Assembly: GCA_021781795.1 (NCBI GenBank)
Contig: JAJXWA010000015.1
Span: 1-56,841 of the forward strand
Direction of reading: 5' to 3'
DNA from: Acidobacteriota bacterium
GTDB taxonomy: Bacteria; Acidobacteriota; Terriglobia; Terriglobales; Acidobacteriaceae
Length of the DNA: 56,841 nucleotides
The position numbers and the translations under genes were made by a program. Shown here piece after piece: positions 51,040-56,841 of the stretch. Below the pieces are notes generated by a model. It ran no database searches. It was not told the origin of the DNA and saw only the letters and a program-made list of their open reading frames with translations. Within the stretch, counting starts at the first letter, position 1. Every line of letters begins with the position of its first letter.

Positions 51040-52617
51040 TCAGGCCTTCTCAATCAGCACAGCCATATAGGGCTTGCCCGTCAGCGTCACCTTGCTCTTC
51101 CCGCTGAAAACGCCGGGCACCGGCGTCTCCGTCATCGCCCACGGATCAATCAACGTCATCTTGAAGCTTCCCTTCGCCGGCAGCGGAAACTCATACTCGC
51201 CCACGCAGTGGAAATCGAAATAGTAGAGATATCTTTGCCCTTCGTTGCCCGCGTTCGTGTAATAGGGCCGCTCCGGCGCCATCAGCCCCGTCGTGCCCGT
51301 GCGCTCCAGCAGCTTGCGCAGATAGGTAATCCGCTCGCCGCTCATCCCGCGCAGCTCGCCCGCATCCGACCACACCGGGCTGCCATCCGTCGTGATGTAC
51401 GTCTCGCCATGCGTCGCGTAGACGCCCGCCACAATCGCGCGCCAGAAGCGATGCGTCATCTCCTCCGGCGACAGGTTCCCCCACCGCCGCGCGATGTTGC
51501 CCTCATACTGAATCTCGTCGTAGAGGATCGGCTTGTTCCAAGCCTCCAGCCGCGCCGGCGACTTCTCAAAGTCATACTCCTGCAGGCTCGCATGTGTGCA
51601 CCATGGCTTCGCGTGGTCATAGGGCACGCGGCTGTGATGAATCGACCGCAGCCGGCTGTACGGATCGCTCTCCTGCACAATCCGGAAGAACCGGTCCCAG
51701 TCTGTCATCGACTTCGACTTCACCAGGTCGTACTCATTCGCAATCGACCACCAGACATTCCGGTATGCGGAAAGCCGCGCGACCGCATAGCGCAGATAGC
51801 GGTCGTCCGCCTCCGCGCCCATCGACTTAAAACCCCACGCATCGTAGGGATGAAACAGAATCACATCCGCCTGAATCTCCGCCGCCAGAAGGTCCTCGAT
51901 CCGCTGTTCGACGTGCCGGAAATACTCCGGATTCAACCGAGTCAGGTCGAAGCGCTCCTTGCTCGTGCCGCCATCCTCCAGCGTCTCCGCGCCCTCCGGC
52001 AGCGCCGCGCCCATCCGCTCAAACGGCATCGCCACCGGCTTGCGCACTCCCAGCGGCTTCGGCAGCAGGCACATCCGCACCTTGTTGAATCCCACGCGCT
52101 TCAGCGCCGCCAGCGTCGTCGCGTCCCACGGCGCGCCGATGAATCCATACGCATAGCACGTCGTTCCAAACGGAAAATACGGCGTCCCGTCCGCATGCTG
52201 AAAATGAAACTGGTGCGCCGTGCCCACCGGTCCGTGATTCCCCGGCTTCGCCGCAACGCAATCCAGCGCGCCCGTGTGGCCCGCCAGCTCCTTCGCGCTG
52301 CTCGTCGTCTCATACGTCCAGCGCCCCGGCGTATCCGGCGAATACCGCACTTTATACACCCCCGCGCCATCGTAGAAGCCGGTCACCTCCACCGTCCGGT
52401 GCTCCAGCGTGAAACGCGCGCCAAACGTCACATCCACAGAGGGATTTCCGCTCGACGGACCTTGGAGCGTCGCCTCAAACACGCCCCACTGCTCCACCCC
52501 GTCCTCCGCTTCGGCGCGCCGCTGCGGCTTCGTTTCTGCTTCTGCCGCCGCCGCTGCGCTGATGCCTGTCACCAGCGCACCCGCGCCCAGTTTGATCACT
52601 TCTCTGCGATCCATCAT
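51040..52617 (-). CDS. Tat-exported clan GH-A glycosidase with DUF5060-like domain
   Basis: A 525-residue protein with a twin-arginine signal (MMDRREVIKLGAGALVTGIS). Residues about 42-115 form a DUF5060-like beta domain (EQWGVFEATLQGPSSGNPSV). A TIM barrel with clan GH-A features follows: acid/base E295 in WWSIANEYD and nucleophile E368 in PILYDEIQYEG. The C-terminal 90 residues form a beta domain of the DUF5605 kind. GH140 apiosidases have a broadly similar plan, which would fit the apionate genes in the window, but the barrel motif differs, so this is only a hypothesis. The start is followed by the glycosidase gene 7 bases downstream of its stop. Confidence 0.7.
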   Translation of the reverse strand: MMDRREVIKLGAGALVTGISAAAAAEAETKPQRRAEAEDGVEQWGVFEATLQGPSSGNPSVDVTFGARFTLEHRTVEVTGFYDGAGVYKVRYSPDTPGRWTYETTSSAKELAGHTGALDCVAAKPGNHGPVGTAHQFHFQHADGTPYFPFGTTCYAYGFIGAPWDATTLAALKRVGFNKVRMCLLPKPLGVRKPVAMPFERMGAALPEGAETLEDGGTSKERFDLTRLNPEYFRHVEQRIEDLLAAEIQADVILFHPYDAWGFKSMGAEADDRYLRYAVARLSAYRNVWWSIANEYDLVKSKSMTDWDRFFRIVQESDPYSRLRSIHHSRVPYDHAKPWCTHASLQEYDFEKSPARLEAWNKPILYDEIQYEGNIARRWGNLSPEEMTHRFWRAIVAGVYATHGETYITTDGSPVWSDAGELRGMSGERITYLRKLLERTGTTGLMAPERPYYTNAGNEGQRYLYYFDFHCVGEYEFPLPAKGSFKMTLIDPWAMTETPVPGVFSGKSKVTLTGKPYMAVLIEKA

Positions 52618-52640
52618 GCTTCTCAACTCATCTCACGCCG

Positions 52641-52657
52641 CGTATCGTTGCGATACG
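52641..52657. promoter_or_regulatory. Perfect 17-bp palindrome upstream of the clan GH-A gene
   Basis: CGTATCG and CGATACG are exact reverse complements around TTG. The element lies 23 bases before the start of the minus-strand glycosidase gene and about 220 bases before the divergent IclR gene. It is a good operator candidate. Confidence 0.5.
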
Positions 52658-52735
52658 GCAGTTTCAGCCTGACCATTGCAAACCTTCCAGGCAGCACCGT
52701 TCTACACACCTTGAAATGGCCTGTCAAACTAATCC

Positions 52736-52782
52736 TGCAAAAATGAAAGTTATTGCACAAACTGTCTCCGCTCCCGTATAAA
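52736..52782 (+). promoter_or_regulatory. Predicted promoter of the IclR gene with overlapping inverted repeat
   Basis: TTGCAC (52753-52758) and TATAAA (52777-52782) have an 18-base spacer and resemble a sigma-70 promoter. The -35 overlaps the right arm of an inverted repeat TGCAA (52736-52740) / TTGCA (52753-52757), which could be a binding site for the regulator itself. Confidence 0.5.
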
Positions 52783-52876
52783 TTGAAGCGCACCACAGTA
52801 CAGGCAGAAATGTGTGGGCGCGTCGGGACTGCGCCGCGCACAGCAGCGCCGCTCCACGGGAAAGGCAGCACCGTTC

Positions 52877-53716
52877 ATGAAGGGCAAGTCCAAATCCGCA
52901 ACAGAAACCGCCAAGCCCATCCGCCGCCGCATCCCCAAGTGGGCCCTCCAGTCTGCCACCGACACTGCCTCCAGCGAACAGTACTACCTCCGCTCCATCG
53001 GCCGCGCCCTCGACGTGCTCGATTCCTTCGACGGCAAAGCCGCCCTCGCCCTCAAAGACATTGGCGCCAAAACCGGCCTGCCCGAATCCACGCTCTTCCG
53101 GGTTCTGCTCACGCTGGAAAAGCACGGCTACCTGCAACAGGCCGTCGACGGCACCTATCAGCTTGCGCCCCGCCTCCGCTTCGGGTGGCTCATCGAGCAG
53201 GCCAATCGGTTACGCGACGCTGTGCGCCCCGAGCTCGAACGCCTCGCCCATCACTTCAACGAAACCGCGAGCATGGCCTACCTCTACGAAGACCGCATCC
53301 ACGTGCTCGACTCCGTCGAAACCTTCCACGAGATCCGCATGTCGAACCGCATCGGCCGCGTACTGCCGCCCCACTGCAGCGCCATGGGAAAGGCCATCAC
53401 CGCCTTTCAGGAGCAGGCACTCGCCGATCAGATCCTCGAAATCTACGGCCTCGCCCGCCGCACCGAGCACACCATCACGGACCGCGCCCGCCTCTTCGAG
53501 CAGTTCGCGGAGATTCGCCGCACCGGCATCGCCGCCGACCGCGAAGAATCCATCCTCGGCGGCATCTGCTATAGCGCCGCCATCCGCCCGGCTGGCAAAC
53601 CCGTCGTCGCCGCCATCAGCCTTTCTACGCCCATTATCCGCATGACGCCCGAACGCGACGAGGCCACTCGCAAGGCCGTCCTGGAAGCGGCTCAACGCAT
53701 CGCCACCGCCTGCTGA
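52877..53716 (+). CDS. IclR-family transcriptional regulator
   Basis: A 279-residue protein with an N-terminal winged helix (SIGRALDVLDSFDGKAALAL; IGAKTGLPESTLFRVLLTLE) at about residues 40-105 and an IclR effector domain (RPELERLAHHFNETASMAYL; PPHCSAMGKAITAF; GICYSAAIRPAGKPVVAAIS). IclR regulators bind small organic acids or sugars and often repress nearby catabolic genes; close relatives such as KdgR respond to pectin products. It is divergent from the clan GH-A gene and lies before the TonB receptor, so it may control both. The ATG at 52877 leaves a basic 35-residue arm before the helix-turn-helix. Confidence 0.85.
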   Translation: MKGKSKSATETAKPIRRRIPKWALQSATDTASSEQYYLRSIGRALDVLDSFDGKAALALKDIGAKTGLPESTLFRVLLTLEKHGYLQQAVDGTYQLAPRLRFGWLIEQANRLRDAVRPELERLAHHFNETASMAYLYEDRIHVLDSVETFHEIRMSNRIGRVLPPHCSAMGKAITAFQEQALADQILEIYGLARRTEHTITDRARLFEQFAEIRRTGIAADREESILGGICYSAAIRPAGKPVVAAISLSTPIIRMTPERDEATRKAVLEAAQRIATAC

Positions 53717-53784
53717 AATCCTCCCGGCTCAGCGCAATCCAGCGGCCACGGCTCCATGGACGTGATCGAAAATTTATTCCGCAT

Positions 53785-53823
53785 AGCGGCACCCCTCGGT
53801 GCCACTCCTGCAGAGGCACCGCT
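53785..53823. other. Alternative hairpins in the TonB-receptor upstream region
   Basis: GGCACC (53788-53793), GGTGCC (53798-53803) and GGCACC (53815-53820) can pair in two mutually exclusive ways, with the middle arm shared. The outer arms also extend as AGCGG and CCGCT. The element lies upstream of the predicted receptor promoter, so it is more likely the transcription end of the IclR gene or an operator than an attenuator. Confidence 0.4.
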
Positions 53824-53901
53824 AAATCTCATTGATTTTCAATTCCTTCCGGGGCACGTCCAGTAATTTTCAGAATGCGTGACTTATTTTCCAAAATGCT
53901 C

Positions 53902-53930
53902 TTGACACTCGAATCGCCGCTTCTTATCGT
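53902..53930 (+). promoter_or_regulatory. Predicted promoter of the TonB-dependent receptor gene
   Basis: TTGACA (53902-53907) and TATCGT (53925-53930) are separated by exactly 17 bases. The -35 is a consensus match and the -10 keeps four of six bases. It ends 56 bases before the receptor start codon. Confidence 0.55.
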
Positions 53931-53986
53931 GACTGAGCCTCGACACGAAGGCAAAAGATTCAGCCGCAAACTACTACGGAGTCCCC

Positions 53987-56841
53987 ATGAAACGCTTCCT
54001 TGCAGTTGCTCTCGCCCTCGTCGCCCTCACCGGCATGGCCTTCGCCCAGGAGATGCGCGCCACGCTCACCGGTCGTGTCACAGATCCGGCCGGAGCCGTC
54101 GTTCCCAACGCTCAGATTGACATCACCAACACGGAGACCGGTGCCAAAACCAGCCTTCATTCCAACGCCGCCGGCATCTACACCGCGCCCTTCCTGGCCC
54201 CCGGACCGTACAGCGTGCAGGCCTCCGTCGCCGGCTTCAAGACCTATCTCCATACCGGCCTCAAGCTTCAGACCGAGCAGACCGTCGTCGAAAACATCGT
54301 CCTCGCCATCGGTGAAGTCAGCCAGACCGTCAGCGTCACCGCGGCCACGCCCCTCGTCGATGTCGCCGACGCCTCCACCGGCCAGGAACTCACAGCCGAA
54401 GAAGTCGAGGACCTCCCCAGCAACGGCCGCTCGCCCATCGGATACGCGCATCTTGAATACGGCGCCGTCGCCAAAGGCAAGCACTCCGAGTCCCAGGTCA
54501 CGCCCTTCGGCAACTCCACCGGCGACGACTTCTCCCTCGGCGGAGGCGCTTCCGCATCGAACGAGCTGCTCCTCAATGGCGTCCCCAATATGGAAGACTC
54601 CGGCCGCACCTCCGGCTTCAGCCCCGAGCTCGACGCCGTCAACGCTGTCCACGTCGATGAATTCGCGGCCAACGCCGCCCTCGGCGACACCTCCGGCGGC
54701 ACCGTCAACATCACCACCAAATCCGGCACCAACAGCCTCCACGGCACCGCATCCGAGTACTACGCCGGCTCCCGTCCCTTCACCGCCGAGCCCTACTTCA
54801 CCAAGCCCGGCACCACCGTGCCCTCCACCCACTTCAACCAGTACGCAGCCACCATCGGCGGCCCGGTCGTCATTCCCCACCTCCTCCACGGACGCAACAA
54901 GCTCTTCTTCTTCTACGCATTCGAGGGCTACGACGGCAACGCGCCCAACACCATCATCACCACCGTGCCCACCCAGGCCGAGCGCAATGGCGACTTCTCC
55001 GGCCTGCTCACCACCACCGGCAACCCGCAGCTCTACAATCCCTTCACCGCGACCCTGGCTGGCTCGCAGGTCGTTCGCTCCGCCATCCCCGGCAACGTCT
55101 TCTCCAACGCCGGCCTCACCGTCAGCCCCATCGCACAGGCTTACCTCAAGCTCGTGCCCATGCCAAACTACACCGGCCCTTCCGCCAAGCCGGACGGCGA
55201 AAACAACTTCTTCGCCAGCGATCCCACCACCAATCGCTACAAGTCCAATCAGGTCCGCATCGACTGGAACGCCAGCGATCTCGATAAGGTCTTCTTCGAG
55301 TTTCACCGCAGCCACTACACCAACTCGCAGAACAACATCTTCAACAACGCACTCACCGGTACCACTTCCACCGTCAACCTCCTCGGCGGACAGGCCGATA
55401 ACGTCAAGACCTTCTCGCCCTCACTCAGTCTCGAGTCGCGCCTCGGCTTCAGCCGCTATGAGACCTACTCTGGACCCAACAGTCTTGGCCAAAGCCCGTC
55501 CTCTCTTGGATTCCCGGGCTATCTCGCGGGCAACTCCACCGCTCTGGCGCTTCCGTGGATCATCTTTTCCGACTCCGGCTCCATCGCCAACTACAGCGCT
55601 ACGCCCGGAAACCGCGAGTTCTTTGATGACATTCAGCTCTTTGCCAGCCTGAACAAGACCTGGGGCCACCACTCGTTCAAGTTCGGACCAGATATCCGCG
55701 CCAATAAGGACTCGGCGGTTTCGCCCGGCCGCGCAAATGGTGCCTTCTTATTCCAATCCACAAATGGAGACTTTGTTACGTCTGGCAGCAGCGGACAGCC
55801 CCAGGGCTTCGGCGGCTCCCTCGCGCTCTTTGAGCTCGGACTCCCCGCCGTCGGTGCCTATGATCTGGACACGCGATTCCAATACGACAACTGGTACATG
55901 GGCTTCTTTGCACAGGACGACTGGAAGGTCATCCCCAGCCTGACCCTCAGCATCGGCTTGCGCGTCGAGCATGAAACACCGCTCGTGGAAAGTAACAACC
56001 AGATGATCGCCAGTTGGACTCCCTCCACCGTGAACGCCGTCACCGCGGCAGCCGCCACGGCCTACGCCGCCCATCCAGTCTCCGAACTCCCGGCCAGCCA
56101 GTTCTCGGCAACCGGCGGCATCAACTACGCCACCAGCAGCAATCGCTCGCCTTACTCCACTGCGCCCCTCTACGTCAGCCCGCGCTTCGGCTTCTCGTAT
56201 GCGCCGCCGATCTTCAACAACACCCTCGCCATCCGCGGCGGCTTCGGCATCTTCGTCAATCCCTTCAACGACTACAACGCCGGTCCCAGCTACGGGTACT
56301 CACAGAGCACCTTCATGATCACCTCCACTAACAACAATCTCAGCCCGGCAACCACCGACGCCGATCCTTTCCCCACTGCAAGCAATCCCATCGTCAAGCC
56401 CTACGGCAGCAAGTACGGCATCAACACCAACCTCGGCAGCAGCATCTTCTATTACGGCCCGGTCAAGGTTCCGTACTCTGAGAAGTGGAGCTTCGACATC
56501 GAAAAGCAATTCCGGGCGAACTGGCTCGCCGAAGTCGGCTACCTCGGCGATCACCAGGTCCACAACTCCTACACCAATAACGATAGCCAGGCTGGCCTGT
56601 TGCCCTTCTTGGCGCACCAGCCCACCGTGGACACCACGCTCACCAAACAGCTCAGCGGCTCCACCACCAACCCCTTCTATGGCATCATCCCCGGCCCCGC
56701 CACCGGCTTGAACGCATCCAAGACCGTCAGCGTCGCCTCGCTCCTCCACAACTACCCTGAGTACACAGGCGTCTCCCACTCGCTCATCCCCGGCGCCAGC
56801 GCCAACTTCAACGCGCTCATGCTGCGCCTCAGCAAGCGCAT
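53987..56841 (+). CDS. Oar-type TonB-dependent receptor (partial, runs off the right end)
   Basis: The frame from the ATG at 53987 stays open to the end of the window, giving at least 951 residues. A signal peptide (MKRFLAVALALVALTGMAFA) is followed by a carboxypeptidase-regulatory-like beta-sandwich (TLTGRVTDPAGAVVPNAQID, about residues 25-105), a plug domain (about 115-245, with SNELLLNGVPN and GGTVNITTKSGTN) and the beginning of a large barrel (FFFYAFEGYDG; WYMGFFAQDDWKV). This is the Oar/SusC-like receptor class common in Acidobacteria. It would import oligosaccharides released by the neighbouring enzymes with TonB energy. No SusD-type lipoprotein is visible. The C-terminus lies outside the window. 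Confidence 0.88.
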   Translation, partial: MKRFLAVALALVALTGMAFAQEMRATLTGRVTDPAGAVVPNAQIDITNTETGAKTSLHSNAAGIYTAPFLAPGPYSVQASVAGFKTYLHTGLKLQTEQTVVENIVLAIGEVSQTVSVTAATPLVDVADASTGQELTAEEVEDLPSNGRSPIGYAHLEYGAVAKGKHSESQVTPFGNSTGDDFSLGGGASASNELLLNGVPNMEDSGRTSGFSPELDAVNAVHVDEFAANAALGDTSGGTVNITTKSGTNSLHGTASEYYAGSRPFTAEPYFTKPGTTVPSTHFNQYAATIGGPVVIPHLLHGRNKLFFFYAFEGYDGNAPNTIITTVPTQAERNGDFSGLLTTTGNPQLYNPFTATLAGSQVVRSAIPGNVFSNAGLTVSPIAQAYLKLVPMPNYTGPSAKPDGENNFFASDPTTNRYKSNQVRIDWNASDLDKVFFEFHRSHYTNSQNNIFNNALTGTTSTVNLLGGQADNVKTFSPSLSLESRLGFSRYETYSGPNSLGQSPSSLGFPGYLAGNSTALALPWIIFSDSGSIANYSATPGNREFFDDIQLFASLNKTWGHHSFKFGPDIRANKDSAVSPGRANGAFLFQSTNGDFVTSGSSGQPQGFGGSLALFELGLPAVGAYDLDTRFQYDNWYMGFFAQDDWKVIPSLTLSIGLRVEHETPLVESNNQMIASWTPSTVNAVTAAAATAYAAHPVSELPASQFSATGGINYATSSNRSPYSTAPLYVSPRFGFSYAPPIFNNTLAIRGGFGIFVNPFNDYNAGPSYGYSQSTFMITSTNNNLSPATTDADPFPTASNPIVKPYGSKYGINTNLGSSIFYYGPVKVPYSEKWSFDIEKQFRANWLAEVGYLGDHQVHNSYTNNDSQAGLLPFLAHQPTVDTTLTKQLSGSTTNPFYGIIPGPATGLNASKTVSVASLLHNYPEYTGVSHSLIPGASANFNALMLRLSKR

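Noticed and set aside
1..56841. tRNA or rRNA genes, CRISPR arrays, transposases and phage genes
   Set aside because: Looked for on both strands; no cloverleaf, regularly spaced repeat array, transposase or integrase-like protein was recognised.

Overview
The window is GC-rich and densely coded, with many genes overlapping by 4 bases (ATGA/GTGA junctions). It contains an Oar-type TonB-dependent receptor with an N-terminal carboxypeptidase-regulatory-like domain and no SusD partner, many secreted plant-cell-wall glycosidases, and a zf-HC2 anti-sigma/ECF sigma pair. Together these suggest an acidobacterium of the Terriglobia (subdivision 1) type. That assignment is inference; no rRNA or tRNA gene was seen.

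Left part, metabolism and respiration (1-16.1 kb). The window opens inside an APC-type permease. It continues with a lutA-lutB-lutC lactate-oxidation operon, a pterin-4a-carbinolamine dehydratase, a Tat-exported molybdenum hydroxylase (IorA/IorB type), a seven-span membrane protein and an RNase II-type protein. Next comes a minus-strand respiratory cluster: decaheme cytochrome (MtrA/DmsE-like), 864-aa outer-membrane barrel (MtrB/PioB-like), small monoheme cytochrome c, and a six-heme membrane-anchored NapC-like protein. This has the parts of a quinol-to-outer-membrane electron conduit. A divergent Crp/Fnr-type regulator carries a CRP-like R-E-x-x-x-R recognition helix. The region between them holds two exact GTGA-N6-TCAC sites and one near match.

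Middle part, envelope regulation (16.2-20.5 kb). An ECF sigma factor, a membrane zf-HC2 anti-sigma factor, a B-box/LiaF-like membrane protein, a small membrane protein and a DUF4097 protein form a tightly packed operon.

Right part, pectin and acid-sugar locus (20.6-56.8 kb). About twenty genes look dedicated to complex pectin, possibly rhamnogalacturonan II. Extracellular enzymes: two GH78 rhamnosidases, a GH28 polygalacturonase, a pectin methylesterase fused to a GH28-like domain without catalytic residues, a GH43 enzyme, two sialidase-fold proteins (one in a three-domain fusion), an alpha/beta-hydrolase esterase, an (alpha/alpha)6 glycosidase, an 891-aa GH67/GH138-like protein and a Tat-exported clan GH-A enzyme. 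Intracellular catabolism comes in two modules. One is a RuBisCO-like protein plus OiaK/OtnK-type DUF1537 kinase, pointing to 3-oxo-isoapionate and so to apiose. The other is a DtnK-type DUF1537 kinase, PdxA2 and a HpcH/HpaI aldolase, pointing to D-threonate-type acids and 2-keto-3-deoxy acids. Uptake is by an MFS and an SSS transporter plus the TonB receptor truncated at the right end. Two regulators sit here: a classical IclR, and an unusual IclR-type HTH fused to a LacI-like sugar-binding domain.

A small family of hairpin repeats (GGGTGCCCCAtcC...GGGTGGGAAAGC, with variable stems) lies at three gene junctions in the pectin locus; one copy interrupts the leader of the GH43 gene.
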